Counted from the stretch's first letter, positions 26,868 to 35,493 are shown. The stretch is 64,000 bases of DNA from Streptomyces sp. 1-11 (GCF_007176755.1 NZ_BJTV01000006.1:310001-374000); one strand, 5' to 3'. Notes: a model not told the origin generated them from the sequence alone. Numbers and translations are program-made.

Positions 26868-26899
26868 AGGCCCGCCGGAACTCCTCCGGCGGGCCTTTC
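26868..26899 (+). terminator. Terminator of the DUF805 gene
   Basis: Perfect 12-bp stem (26868-26879 with 26885-26896), loop ACTCC, followed by TTTC. Confidence 0.8.
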
Positions 26900-27126
26900 G
26901 CGTACCTCCCGGGCGGCCCGCGCCGTCAGCGCGGATTCCACCGGTGGGCAAGCCGGATACGGCCATCGGACGCACGGCGCAGGACCATCGGATGGAGACC
27001 GTCCGGTAACCGGCCAACGGGACCGGTCCGACGGGGAGTTCTGTTCCGACCCCCCTGCCCGAGACGGTCCAGGACCTCTTCGTACGGCCGGACGCTCGCG
27101 GCGGGCACGACTCGGAAGGGACCCCC

Positions 27127-28050
27127 ATGCTCATTCGGAAGTCATTCGCCCGGACCGCCCAGGTGCTGTGCATAGGCGCCGCCGCCGCCCTCGCCCAGAC
27201 CGCGCTGGCCCCCGCCGCGTCGGCCGCCGTCCTGCCGGTGGCCTGCAGCCAGACCGCCCTGGTCAACGCGATCAACACGGCGAACAGCACCCCCGGGAGC
27301 GACACCCTGAACCTGGCTTCCGGCTGCAGGTACGCGCTGACCAACGCACTGCCCAATGGGGTGGGACTGCCCGCCATCACCACGCCGATCGTCATCAACG
27401 GCAACGGCGCCACGATCGTCCGCACCTCGGGCACCTTCCGCATCCTCACCGTCAACGGCGGCAACCTCACCCTGCGCTCGGCGACCATCGCCAACGGTGA
27501 CGCCACGGGCAGCGCGGTCGCGAGCGGGGCCGGCGGCGGCATCGTCGTCACCGGCGGCGGCAGCCTGAACGCCAACGCGGTCGTGATCACGGGCAACCGC
27601 GCCGACTTCGGCGGCGGCGTCAGCAACTTCCACGGCTCCACCTCGACGGTGAACGCCGCGGTGGTCTCGGGCAACACCGCGGGTGTCAACGGCGGCGGCC
27701 TCGTCAGCGACGGCACCCTGAACGTCGCCGCCTCGACGATCTCCGGGAACCGGGCCGGCGGCGCGGGCGGCGGCATCGCCAACATCGGAACGCTGACGGT
27801 GCGCGCCAGCAACATCAGGAGCAACCAGGCGACCACGGGCGGCGGCCTCGCCAACGGCGTGCCCGCCGTCTCCGGCGGCACCTCCACGGTGAGCATCAGC
27901 AACATCAGCAACAACACCGCCTCCGGCAACAACCCCGGCGGTATCTACAACAACCACGGCACCGTGAACCTGACCCTGACCACGGTCATCAACAACACCC
28001 CCAACAACTGCGCGACCAGCCCGAGCCCTGTCCCCGGCTGCCGCAACTGA
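27127..28050 (+). CDS. Secreted right-handed beta-helix protein (Chlamydia-PMP-like repeats)
   Basis: 307 residues. Sec signal peptide at 1-34 (hydrophobic core, ASA-AVLP site). The mature protein is a stack of short Gly/Asn/Ser/Thr-rich coils with recurring GGGI, GGGV, GGGL and SGNxA or SNNxA segments, as in right-handed parallel beta-helix surface proteins. Four Cys remain (one near the N-terminus, one in SGCRYAL, two at the C-terminus), suggesting caps closed by disulfides. No catalytic residues of polysaccharide lyases are evident, so a binding or structural role is as likely as an enzyme. GGAAGGGA precedes the ATG. Confidence 0.8.
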   Translation: MLIRKSFARTAQVLCIGAAAALAQTALAPAASAAVLPVACSQTALVNAINTANSTPGSDTLNLASGCRYALTNALPNGVGLPAITTPIVINGNGATIVRTSGTFRILTVNGGNLTLRSATIANGDATGSAVASGAGGGIVVTGGGSLNANAVVITGNRADFGGGVSNFHGSTSTVNAAVVSGNTAGVNGGGLVSDGTLNVAASTISGNRAGGAGGGIANIGTLTVRASNIRSNQATTGGGLANGVPAVSGGTSTVSISNISNNTASGNNPGGIYNNHGTVNLTLTTVINNTPNNCATSPSPVPGCRN

Positions 28051-28068
28051 CCGGCCCCCGCTGACCCG

Positions 28069-28110
28069 AGGCGCCCCCGCCGGTGGAGAAACCGGCCGGC
28101 CGGGGCGCCT
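28069..28110 (+). terminator. Hairpin between convergent genes
   Basis: Nine-bp outer stem 28069-28077 with 28102-28110, extended by a GCCGG/CCGGC inner pairing. It follows the beta-helix gene and overlaps the stop codon of the convergent fusion gene. Confidence 0.5.
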
Positions 28111-30775
28111 ACACCTGTCCGTCCCGCGGGGCTCCCGGGTCCCGGCCGTCCGGCTGCGGCAGGTCCTGCTCGGTCCAGAGGGTCTTGCCGGTGGCGGTGT
28201 ACCGGGTGCCCCAGTGGTGGGTCATCTGGGCGATGATGAACAGGCCCCGGCCCCCCTCGTCGTCGCTCGCGGCGTGCCGCAGGTTGGGCGCGGTGTGGCC
28301 GGTGTCGGACACCTCGCAGATCAGCGTCCGGTCCCGGATCAGGCGCACCTGGATCGGGCCGCCGACGTAGCGGATGGCGTTGGTCACCAGTTCGCTGACG
28401 ATGAGCTCGCTGGTGAACGCCAGGTCCTCCAGCCCCCAGTCGCGGAGCTGCTTGGCGACGGCGGTGCGGATGACGGCCACCTCCGCCGGGTCCGGGGGCA
28501 GCTCCCACTGGGTGAACTGGCTCCGGTCGAGCAGCCGGGTGCGGACCACCAGCAGCGTGGCGTCCACGTCCACCGGCCCGGGCAGCAGGGTGTTCACCGC
28601 CCGCTCGCACAGCTCGTCCAGGGACTCCCGGTCGCCGGCGAGGATCTTCAGGAGCTGGGTGAGCCCGGCGGCGCGGCCGTTCGCGGCCTGCAGCATGCCG
28701 TCCGTGCACAGCGCGACGACACTGCCCGGCGCCAGCCGCAGCTCCGTGCTCTGGTACGGCGTGCCGCCGACGCCCAGCGGTGGTCCGGGGGGCAGTTCCG
28801 GACAGCCGACGGCGCCCGTGCGGGGTTCGACGACCGCCAGCACCGGCTCCCCGGCCCGCGCCAGGGTGCACTGGCCCGAGACCGGGTCGTACACCGCGTA
28901 CAGGCAGGTCACTCCCCTGGCCTCGTCGTCCGGCGGTCTCGGCGGGCCGGGGCCGCCGTGGCCGTCGCCGCGCTCGTGCGCGGTCTGCTCGACCAGGTCG
29001 TCGAGGCGGGACAGCAGTTCGTCCGGGTTCAGGTCGAGCCGGGCCAGGACGCGCACCCCGGTGCGCAGGCGGCCCATCGTGGCCGCGGCGCGCAGGCCGT
29101 GTCCGAGCACGTCGCCGACGACCAGGCCGACCCTGGTGCCCGACAGGGGGATCACGTCGTACCAGTCGCCGCCCACCCCGGAGCCGTTGTCGGCGGGCAG
29201 GTAGCGGCTGGCCGAGTCCAGGGCGGTGTGCTGCGGCAGGCGGCGCGGCAGCAGGCTCCGCTGGAGCTTGAGGGCGACCCCGTGGCCGCGGGTGACCAGC
29301 GGCATCAGCAGCAGCCCGAGCAGCAGGGCGCCCAGGCCGATGACCGTGACCCCGCCGGTCGGCCCGAAGACCGGCAGGTCGACGCTGGTCGCGCCGTACC
29401 CGGGGGCGGCGTACACGAAGGTGGCGTACAGGAACAGGGCGACCATGAACAGTCCGCCCAGGCCCGGCAGCACGCCCTTGAAAACGAGGTCCTTGGTGCT
29501 GCGGTCGAGGATCCCGCGGTAGTACCAGAGGCAGGCGAAGCCGGTCAGGCCGTAGTGGAACGTGATCGCGAGGCCGACGGAGTCGACCGAGTCGGCGAGC
29601 ACGTTCCCGCTGAAGGAGGTCAGCAGCACGAGGAAGGCGATCGAGACCGCGCCCATCCCGACGGTCGACCAGGTCGGGGTGAGGAACCTGCGGTGCACCC
29701 GGGCGAACCGGGCGGGGACGGCCTTGTGGACCGCCATGGAGAACACCGTCCGGGCCAGCGGCAGGATGGTGGTCTGGGTGGACGCCAGCGCCGAGGTCAG
29801 CACCATGAGGATCAGCAGTCTCGACAGCACCAGGCCCGTGTCCTGGCTGCCGAAGACGGCCTCGCCCAGGCCGGAGAAGACGTCGTCCGAGTGCTTGGCG
29901 TTCCCCAGTCCGATGCCCGAGGTCCCGGTTCCCGCGAAGGCCTGCGCCGAGGTGGACACCAGCGCGTACAGGACCAGCAGCAGCACGGTGGACATGACCG
30001 CCGCGCGGCCCGGGATGCGGCTGCTGTCGGCCGTCTCCTCGTTGATCGAGACGGCGGTGTCCCAGCCCCAGTAGATGAAGACCCCGGCCAGCAGGCCCGA
30101 GGTGAGGGCCTTCACCGAGGGCACCTCGAAGGGGTTGAACCAGGAGGCGGAGACGTGGATCGCGGCCGGCGTGGCGTCGGTGTAGACACGGACCAGCGCG
30201 GCGACGGAGAAGACGACCAGCATCCCCACCTCGAGGCAGAGCAGCCAGCGCTGCAGGACCGCCGAGAACTCGATCCCGACATAGCAGACCGTGGTCATCA
30301 CCGCGATCCACAGGACGCCGGCGACGGTGGTCCACAGCCGGTCGTCCGCCAGCCCGTCCATGCCGACCAGCCGGAAGCTGTACGTGCCCGCGATCTCGGC
30401 GAGACTCGCCATGACGATGACGTTGGCGACGACGATGCCCCAGCCGCCCATCCAGCCGGTGCGCGGGCCGAAGGCGCGGGTCGCCCAGGTGAAGGTGGTC
30501 CCGCAGTCGGCGTTGCCGGCGTTGAGTTCCCGGAAGGCGTACGCGATCAGCAGCATCGGGACGAACGACAGCATGATGACGATCGGCGCCTGCAGGCCGA
30601 CCGCCGCGACGATCAGGCCCAGGGTGGCGGCGAGGCTGTAGGCGGGGGCGGTGGAGGCAAGCCCGATGGCCACCGAGGAGAACATGCCCAGCGCGTCGTT
30701 TTTGAGCCCTTTGCGGCCGGCGCCCGTCCCGGGAGCGGGGCGGCCCGCGGACCCTGCGCCGCCAAAATGCCACAC
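28109..30775 (-). CDS. APC-family permease fused to SpoIIE/PP2C phosphatase and GHKL (anti-sigma-like) ATPase domain
   Basis: About 888 residues in one uninterrupted frame. Residues ~25-495 form an amino-acid/polyamine/organocation permease with ~12-14 hydrophobic helices and the family start LKNDALGMFSSVAIGLASTAPAY. Directly after the last helix comes LKLQRSLLPRRLP, the linker and PP2C/SpoIIE domain (~505-745) with metal ligands in GGDWYD, VVGDVLGHG, CTDGM and VDATLL. Residues ~755-870 form a GHKL domain with N-box ELVTNAIRY, SDTGH and GGRGLF, as in RsbW-type anti-sigma kinases. So a cytoplasmic phosphatase plus kinase is tethered to a transporter. I used GTG at 30775; TTG at 30787 is possible. 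See findings. Confidence 0.9.
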   Translation of the reverse strand: MWHFGGAGSAGRPAPGTGAGRKGLKNDALGMFSSVAIGLASTAPAYSLAATLGLIVAAVGLQAPIVIMLSFVPMLLIAYAFRELNAGNADCGTTFTWATRAFGPRTGWMGGWGIVVANVIVMASLAEIAGTYSFRLVGMDGLADDRLWTTVAGVLWIAVMTTVCYVGIEFSAVLQRWLLCLEVGMLVVFSVAALVRVYTDATPAAIHVSASWFNPFEVPSVKALTSGLLAGVFIYWGWDTAVSINEETADSSRIPGRAAVMSTVLLLVLYALVSTSAQAFAGTGTSGIGLGNAKHSDDVFSGLGEAVFGSQDTGLVLSRLLILMVLTSALASTQTTILPLARTVFSMAVHKAVPARFARVHRRFLTPTWSTVGMGAVSIAFLVLLTSFSGNVLADSVDSVGLAITFHYGLTGFACLWYYRGILDRSTKDLVFKGVLPGLGGLFMVALFLYATFVYAAPGYGATSVDLPVFGPTGGVTVIGLGALLLGLLLMPLVTRGHGVALKLQRSLLPRRLPQHTALDSASRYLPADNGSGVGGDWYDVIPLSGTRVGLVVGDVLGHGLRAAATMGRLRTGVRVLARLDLNPDELLSRLDDLVEQTAHERGDGHGGPGPPRPPDDEARGVTCLYAVYDPVSGQCTLARAGEPVLAVVEPRTGAVGCPELPPGPPLGVGGTPYQSTELRLAPGSVVALCTDGMLQAANGRAAGLTQLLKILAGDRESLDELCERAVNTLLPGPVDVDATLLVVRTRLLDRSQFTQWELPPDPAEVAVIRTAVAKQLRDWGLEDLAFTSELIVSELVTNAIRYVGGPIQVRLIRDRTLICEVSDTGHTAPNLRHAASDDEGGRGLFIIAQMTHHWGTRYTATGKTLWTEQDLPQPDGRDPGAPRDGQV

Positions 30776-30818
30776 ACTCGATTCCAACGCCGGGCCACTG
30801 ACCCCGCAACAGCGCGGA

Positions 30819-30847
30819 GCGCCCGCGGATGGGTGATCCGCGGGCGC
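30819..30847 (-). terminator. Hairpin after the 30890 small secreted protein gene
   Basis: Perfect 12-bp stem, 30819-30830 with 30836-30847, loop GGGTG, between the small gene and the permease fusion. No U-tract; it may limit read-through into the fusion gene. Confidence 0.55.
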
Positions 30848-30889
30848 CCGCCGGCCGGTCCGGGCCGGTCCGTCACTGCTCGGGCCGGG

Positions 30890-31165
30890 TCAGAACGCCT
30901 GGTTGTTGCAGCCCATGTTCGAGCCGAGGTGGCTCTGCTGCGCCCCGGGGTTGCCCTCGCCGTTCAGCAGGTTGGCCGCGGCGCCGGTGAGGGCGCCGAC
31001 GCTGCCGAGCACCTCGATGTTCATGTCGTGCGAGCGGCACTCGACGCCCTGCGTGACGTCGATGTCGTGGCCGGGCTCGCCGTGGGCGAAGGCGCTGCCG
31101 GCACCGAGCGAGCCGACGGTGCCGAGCATGGCGCTCAGGAGGACGGCCCTGTGGAACTTGCGCAT
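30890..31165 (-). CDS. Small secreted protein, GEGNPGAQ subfamily
   Basis: 91 residues. Signal peptide MRKFHRAVLLSAMLG...AFA, cleaved near residue 27. The mature ~64 residues hold CRSHDMN, LLNGEGNPGAQ and a C-terminal NMGCNNQAF; the two Cys could form a disulfide. The genes at 33269 and 33673 encode close relatives. GGAGA four bases before the ATG. Function unknown; the size and secretion recall morphogenetic surface proteins, but it lacks the chaplin motif. Confidence 0.85.
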   Translation of the reverse strand: MRKFHRAVLLSAMLGTVGSLGAGSAFAHGEPGHDIDVTQGVECRSHDMNIEVLGSVGALTGAAANLLNGEGNPGAQQSHLGSNMGCNNQAF

Positions 31166-31264
31166 GGGTTCTCCGTTGTTCGTGAAGCTGGGATCTGCGA
31201 CGGGTACGGATGGGACACGGCTTGCGTGTGCCGGAGGGACACGCAGCGCCCGCGCCGGGCGGGG

Positions 31265-32062
31265 TCAGCCGATCCGGGGAAGCCCGAGCTGGCCGACGGG
31301 CGGCGCCGCGACCTGGCCGAGGCCGACCGGGGACAGCCCCGGCCCGCTCCCGGGCGCGATGATCGGATTGACCAGCGGGTTCACCTGGGGGTTGACCTGC
31401 GGGTTCACCTGCGGGGCGACATGCGCCGGGGGCTCCTGCATGGCCTCGGGCATGGCCACCTGGGGGGCGACCTGCGGCATGACCTGGGGCATCACCTGCG
31501 GAACGACCTGCGCCGCCGGCTGCGCGGGGGCGGCCTGCTGGTACGGCGCGGGCTGCTGGTAGGGCTGCTGCTGCGGGTACGGCGCGGGCTGCGCGTACTG
31601 CTGCTGCGGGTACTGCTGCTGCGGGGCGTACGGCGACACGGTGGCCTGGGCCGAGCCCTGCGACACGGCCGACGCCGTGGCGTAACCGGTCTGCTGGGGC
31701 GCCTGCGGAGCCGGGGCGTAGACCTGGGGGGCGGGCTGCGGAGCCGGGGCCGGGGCGTACGCCTGCGGGGCGGGCTGCGGAGCCGGGGCCGGGGCGTACG
31801 CCTGGGGCGCCGGCTGCGGAGCGGGAGCCGGAGCGTAGGCCTGCGGGGCGGGCTGCGGAGCCGGGGCCGGGGCGTACGCCTGGGGCGCCGGCTGTGGAGC
31901 GGGGGCCGGGGCGTAGGCCTGCGGCGCCGGCTGGTCGGGGGCCGGCGCCGGAACGGCGCTGCCCTGTCCGACTGGGGAATCGGCATGGCTGACGCCCACA
32001 CCGATGACGGACAGACCGCCGGCCGCCGCTACAACGAGCGCGGCCCTGTGAAGCTTGCGCAT
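31265..32062 (-). CDS. Secreted Pro/Ala/Gln-repeat protein
   Basis: 265 residues. After a signal peptide (MRKLHRAALVVAAAGGL...SHA) the protein is low complexity: about five copies of a 13-residue unit YAPAPAPQPAPQA, then Tyr/Gln/Pro-rich sequence, then VMPQVMPQVAPQV and NPQVNPQVNPLVNP runs. No Cys. Likely extended, possibly wall-spanning or polymer-binding. The start at 32062 is fixed by the leader shared with 32555 (CGAAGGGCCGAGG before ATG CGC AAG CTT CAC). Divergent from 32555. Confidence 0.8.
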   Translation of the reverse strand: MRKLHRAALVVAAAGGLSVIGVGVSHADSPVGQGSAVPAPAPDQPAPQAYAPAPAPQPAPQAYAPAPAPQPAPQAYAPAPAPQPAPQAYAPAPAPQPAPQAYAPAPAPQPAPQVYAPAPQAPQQTGYATASAVSQGSAQATVSPYAPQQQYPQQQYAQPAPYPQQQPYQQPAPYQQAAPAQPAAQVVPQVMPQVMPQVAPQVAMPEAMQEPPAHVAPQVNPQVNPQVNPLVNPIIAPGSGPGLSPVGLGQVAAPPVGQLGLPRIG

Positions 32063-32554
32063 GAAACCCTCGGCCCTTCGATACCTGAAAAGGGAAAGCA
32101 ATTGCGTTCGTGCCGTCACGCGCACAGCCGGTGCGGTGTTCACACCGCACCGCCGGCAGCGTTACCGCTGACTGGCACGCGGACGCGGCTGGCACGCGGA
32201 CGTCGCGTGGGAGCGGGCAGCGAGATTCCTCGCCCTCGTTGAGTCCACGGTCGCTGCCTTCTCCCGTCGGAACGAGGACTTCCGCGCCGTGGTCACGGTG
32301 CCCCGAAGCGCGTCACCCGTTTGCCGCAGTCCGGGGGGCCCGCACCAGGGCATGCGCCTGCCCGCGCCCTTGCGTCGAATGGGTGACCCCCGAAGCGGCG
32401 GCCGTGTCCGCGGCCGTTTCACGCTCGTTCCCCACGGGCCAGGCTCGGCGGCCCATCGCGGCCGTCGGCCGCGATGGGCCGCGGGACAGCGCAGGCTGTG
32501 CCGCCCCGTTTCCACCAGGTTCCGCGCACAGGTCAACGAAGGGCCGAGGATTCC
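32063..32554. other. Divergent promoter region with a long hairpin
   Basis: 490 bases between the start codons at 32062 (minus) and 32555 (plus). Both starts are preceded by an almost identical element CGAAGGGCCGAGG. A perfect 15-bp hairpin lies at 32449-32481. I see no coding sequence. Confidence 0.6.
32449..32481. repeat. 15-bp perfect inverted repeat upstream of the 32555 gene
   Basis: 32449-32463 pairs with 32467-32481, loop GTC, 74 bases before the ATG. Not followed by T on either strand, so an operator or a structured leader is more likely than a terminator. Confidence 0.6.
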
Positions 32555-33067
32555 ATGCGCAAGCTTCACCACGTCGCGCTCGTCATCGCAGCTGCGGGCG
32601 GTCTGACCGCCGTCGGCGCCGGCCCGAGCTCCGCCGCCCCCGCCGCCTACAACGGGACCGTTCCACCTCCCGCCTCGCAGCCGGACGCCCAGGCCGCCTC
32701 GGCCACCTCGTCCCAGGCGACCGCGCAGACCTACGGTTCACCGGCCCCGCAGCAGGCGGCCCGGCAGGCGGCCCCGGAGCGGGGCGCCGAGGTCGCCCCG
32801 CAGCTCAACCCCCAGCTGAACCCGCAGATCAGCCCCCAGATCACCCCCCAGGCCACGCAGCCGGCGAACAACACGAACAACACGAACAACCAGGGCGGTC
32901 CGGTGGGCCAGAACAACCTGTTCCGTCCGTACCAGGAGTGCAGCCCGCAGAACCTGCTCGACGCGAACGTCCCGATCGCCCTGCTCGCCGCCGCCCAGAC
33001 CCGGGGCGTCGACTGCACCCAGGCCAACAGCCAGTCGAACTCCCTGGCCAGCGCCCAGCAGTTCTGA
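32555..33067 (+). CDS. Small secreted protein, YRPYQECSPQ subfamily with Pro/Gln/Asn stretch
   Basis: 170 residues. Signal peptide MRKLHHVALVIAAAGGL...SSA. Low-complexity middle (NPQLNPQIS type, then NNTNNTNNQ), very like the tail of the neighbouring 31265 protein. The C-terminal domain LFRPYQECSPQNLLDANVP...DCTQ with two Cys matches the whole mature part of the 35494 protein. So it looks like a chimera of the two neighbouring types. GAGGA five bases before the ATG. Confidence 0.85.
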   Translation: MRKLHHVALVIAAAGGLTAVGAGPSSAAPAAYNGTVPPPASQPDAQAASATSSQATAQTYGSPAPQQAARQAAPERGAEVAPQLNPQLNPQISPQITPQATQPANNTNNTNNQGGPVGQNNLFRPYQECSPQNLLDANVPIALLAAAQTRGVDCTQANSQSNSLASAQQF

Positions 33068-33268
33068 CGGCCGGGGCCGCCGCCCGGGCGTCCGCCTGAC
33101 ACGTGCCGGCATCCGACGGCCCGTCATCTCCGGTGCCGGGCAGGGACCTTCCGGCGCTGGCGGAAGATCGGCGCGCCGCCGTTCAATTCAGGGCATTTCG
33201 CACTAATCTCCCGTAACTGTAAAACGTCGATCTGCCACAGATCGCACCCCCACTCCACCGGAGATGAC

Positions 33269-33553
33269 ATGCGCAAGCTTCGTAACGTCGCCGTCCTGGT
33301 CGCCGCCCTCGGCAGCATCGGGCTCGTCGGCGGCACGGCCCAGGCCGCGGGCGGCAAGGGCGGCGACCACGGCGACAGGTTCAACATCCAGCAGAGCACC
33401 AACTGCAAGTCGCACGACCTGAACCTGGACCTCCTCGGCAACGTCGGCCTGCTCGACGGTGTGCTGGGCAACGGCCTGAACGGTGAGGGCAACCCGGGTG
33501 CCCAGAACACCCACAACGGCTCGACCATGGGCTGCAACAACAGCGCGTTCTGA
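33269..33553 (+). CDS. Small secreted protein, GEGNPGAQ subfamily
   Basis: 94 residues. Signal peptide MRKLRNVAVLVAALGSIGLVGG...AQA; mature part with NCKSHDLNLDLLGN, GLNGEGNPGAQ and TMGCNNSAF. Only two Cys, about 50 residues apart. 69 percent or so alike by eye to the next gene. CGGAG ribosome binding site. First of a tandem plus-strand pair, probably cotranscribed. Confidence 0.87.
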   Translation: MRKLRNVAVLVAALGSIGLVGGTAQAAGGKGGDHGDRFNIQQSTNCKSHDLNLDLLGNVGLLDGVLGNGLNGEGNPGAQNTHNGSTMGCNNSAF

Positions 33554-33672
33554 GCCTCGGTCCGGCGCACCGGCGCCGGAGTGTGGATGGTCCCGGCACC
33601 GCGGCCCGCGCCCGGCGCCGGGGCCATCGACGTCCTCCACGTTCTTCCCCCCTCACCCCACCGGGAGATCAC

Positions 33673-33963
33673 ATGCACAAGCTCCGTACGACCGCCGTCC
33701 TCCTCGCCACCCTCGCCAGCGTCGGGTTCCTCGGGGCCGGCGCCGCCCAGGCCGGCGAAGGCTGGGGCAAGGGCGGCGACGAGTTCAACATCGAGCAGAG
33801 CGCCAACTGCAAGTCGCACGACCTGAACGTCGACATCCTGGGCAACCTCGGCATCGCCAACGGCCTGGGCGGCAACCTGCTGAACGGCGAGGGCAACCCG
33901 GGCGCGCAGAAGACGTCCAACGGCTCGACCATGGGCTGCAGCAACAGCGCGTTCAGCGGCTGA
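33673..33963 (+). CDS. Small secreted protein, GEGNPGAQ subfamily
   Basis: 96 residues, signal peptide MHKLRTTAVLLATLASVGFLG...AQA, mature SANCKSHDLNVDILGN, LLNGEGNPGAQ, TMGCSNSAF. A tandem duplicate of 33269-33553; even the region before the start is alike (CACC(G)GGAGAT-ACATG). The earlier in-frame starts are not used because the signal peptide and ribosome binding site fit this ATG. Confidence 0.87.
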   Translation: MHKLRTTAVLLATLASVGFLGAGAAQAGEGWGKGGDEFNIEQSANCKSHDLNVDILGNLGIANGLGGNLLNGEGNPGAQKTSNGSTMGCSNSAFSG

Positions 33964-33972
33964 CGGACAAAA

Positions 33973-34021
33973 CGGCAAGCCCCGGCGCCCCGACCCTCGG
34001 TCGGGGCGCCGGGGCTTGCCG
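33973..34021. terminator. Bidirectional terminator between convergent small genes
   Basis: Perfect 23-bp stem, 33973-33995 with 33999-34021, loop CTC. On the minus strand it is followed by TTTT, so it serves the 34056 gene best and also ends the 33673 transcript. Confidence 0.85.
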
Positions 34022-34055
34022 CTGCCCGGGAGCGGACTGCCCGCGCCGGCGGCGA

Positions 34056-34400
34056 TCAGAAGTCGACGTGCGGCTTCTTGAAGCCCTTGGGCAGCTCCGC
34101 CGTGTTGGAGCAGTCGATGACCTGCCCGTTCTGGGCCGGCGTCCCGCCCGCGGTCTCGTCCCCGGAGAACACGACGTTCGGACGGTCGGCCGGGGAGCAG
34201 CTCTGGCTCTGCCGGACGACGCGCGTGCCGTCCTTGTCGACGTGTGAGTCGTTCTTCTGAACACATGCGGCGCCACTGTGCGCGGTGCCGCCGCAGCCCC
34301 CCTCGACCCCGCCGGCGTACGCCTGGCCGGCGCCGAGGCAGAGCGCGGCGAGGCTCCCCACGAGTCCCGAAACGACCGCGGTCTTCTGCGCGTTGAACAT
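34056..34400 (-). CDS. Small secreted Cys-containing protein, MF-type subfamily
   Basis: 114 residues. Signal peptide MFNAQKTAVVSGLVGSLAALCLG...AYA. Mature part has Cys at CGG, AACV, SCSPA and IDCS (four), likely two disulfides. Shares start, size and the CSPA segment with the 35097 protein. GGAAGGGAA about nine bases before the ATG at 34400. Function unknown. Confidence 0.8.
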   Translation of the reverse strand: MFNAQKTAVVSGLVGSLAALCLGAGQAYAGGVEGGCGGTAHSGAACVQKNDSHVDKDGTRVVRQSQSCSPADRPNVVFSGDETAGGTPAQNGQVIDCSNTAELPKGFKKPHVDF

Positions 34401-34624
34401 GTGCTGTGTTCCCTTCCTCAAGACGGAGGCCCGGGCGCCGTCACCTCTGACCGGCGTGCGCCCGGGCCGATATCCCTGAACACCGCCTTCACCGAGCGGA
34501 CTTGACGTCCGGACCGGACCGGCGGTGGAATCACGGCAGCCCGGACGCGTGCCGTTACGGCCGGCGCGCGCCCGGGCTGCCTTCGCCACGGTGTCACCCG
34601 GACACCGGTGGACGGACTACTTCC

Positions 34625-34933
34625 TTACTGCTCCCCGCCGTGCTCGCCGTAGCCCTGCTCGGGCTCGTCGTTCTTCTGCTCCTCCTGCGGCTGACCCTGC
34701 GGCTGCTCCTCGGGCTGGCCCTGCGCCTGCGGCTGCTCCTCCGGCTGACCCTCCGGCTGGCCCTGCGGCTGGACGAAGTTGCCGCCGACGGCGACAGCGT
34801 TGGCCGAGGAGTTGGCCACGGCGCTGATCGACGGAGGCGCGTCGTTCTCGCCGGCGAAGCTGGCCCCGGCGCCGAAGAGGGAGAGCCCGGCCACCGCCGC
34901 CGCTACGAGCGCAGCGCGCTGAAACTTACGCAT
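34625..34933 (-). CDS. Small secreted Gln/Glu/Pro-rich protein
   Basis: 102 residues. Signal peptide MRKFQRAALVAAAVAGLSLFGAGASFA, then ~20 ordinary residues (Ala/Ser/Asn), then an acidic Pro-Gln-Glu repeat (QPQGQPEGQPEEQP type) to the C-terminus. No Cys. Different in charge from the neighbouring 31265 protein, but the same signal-peptide family. Confidence 0.8.
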   Translation of the reverse strand: MRKFQRAALVAAAVAGLSLFGAGASFAGENDAPPSISAVANSSANAVAVGGNFVQPQGQPEGQPEEQPQAQGQPEEQPQGQPQEEQKNDEPEQGYGEHGGEQ

Positions 34934-35096
34934 GTATAGACCCTTTCGTACCCGGGCAGGACGCCCGGTTCGACTACGTAACGTGAGCTTATACACACGC
35001 GCCGTAGTTGCCGAGGATCTACACCGTTCATGTCGCGTCGGCAACTCGAAGCGGCATCCGGCGGACGGTGCGACCGGAAGATTCCGGATCCGGCAC

Positions 35097-35438
35097 TCAG
35101 GAGAACTGGTCGAGCGACTCCTCTTCCCCGTCGCCCTTTCCGATCGGCACCCCCACCGTCGCGGGGGAACAGGTGACCTCGGGGCCGATCCGGGTGACGC
35201 CGCCACCCAGGGCGGGCAGCCTCAGGGGCTGCACCGGCACGCAGGTCTCCTGATGGGGGATGGTGCCACCCTCCGGCACCTCGCCCTTGATCCGCTGCGA
35301 GCAGCTGACGTTGCCCTGGAGGTCGTGGGCGCAGGGCGTCGGCCCTCCGGCGGCGAACGCCTGGGTGACACCGGCGCAGACCACGGTGAGGCCGCCGACG
35401 AGCCCGGCGACGGCCGCGAACTTCATCCTGCTGAACAT
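35097..35438 (-). CDS. Small secreted Cys-containing protein, MF-type subfamily
   Basis: 113 residues. Signal peptide MFSRMKFAAVAGLVGGLTVVC...AFA. Mature part has four Cys (PCAH, SCSQ, TCVP, TCSPA) and a hydrophobic middle (RLPALGGGV). Paralogue of 34056-34400. AGGAAG nine bases upstream of the ATG. Confidence 0.8.
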   Translation of the reverse strand: MFSRMKFAAVAGLVGGLTVVCAGVTQAFAAGGPTPCAHDLQGNVSCSQRIKGEVPEGGTIPHQETCVPVQPLRLPALGGGVTRIGPEVTCSPATVGVPIGKGDGEEESLDQFS

Positions 35439-35493
35439 GTCGATGCGTCTTCCTGTGCAGGGGCGCCCGGGAACCGGCCGCACCGAGCCGGAC

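Noticed and set aside
28109..30775. Two separate genes (permease and SpoIIE phosphatase) joined by a frameshift error
   Set aside because: The frame is continuous with no internal stop, and the last membrane helix runs directly into the phosphatase linker without spacer or start signal. A sequence error cannot be fully excluded.
31492..32001. Arg/Pro-rich minus-strand frame inside the 31265 gene
   Set aside because: It is a shifted reading of the Pro/Ala/Gln repeats, has no ribosome binding site, and the signal-peptide frame is clearly the real one.
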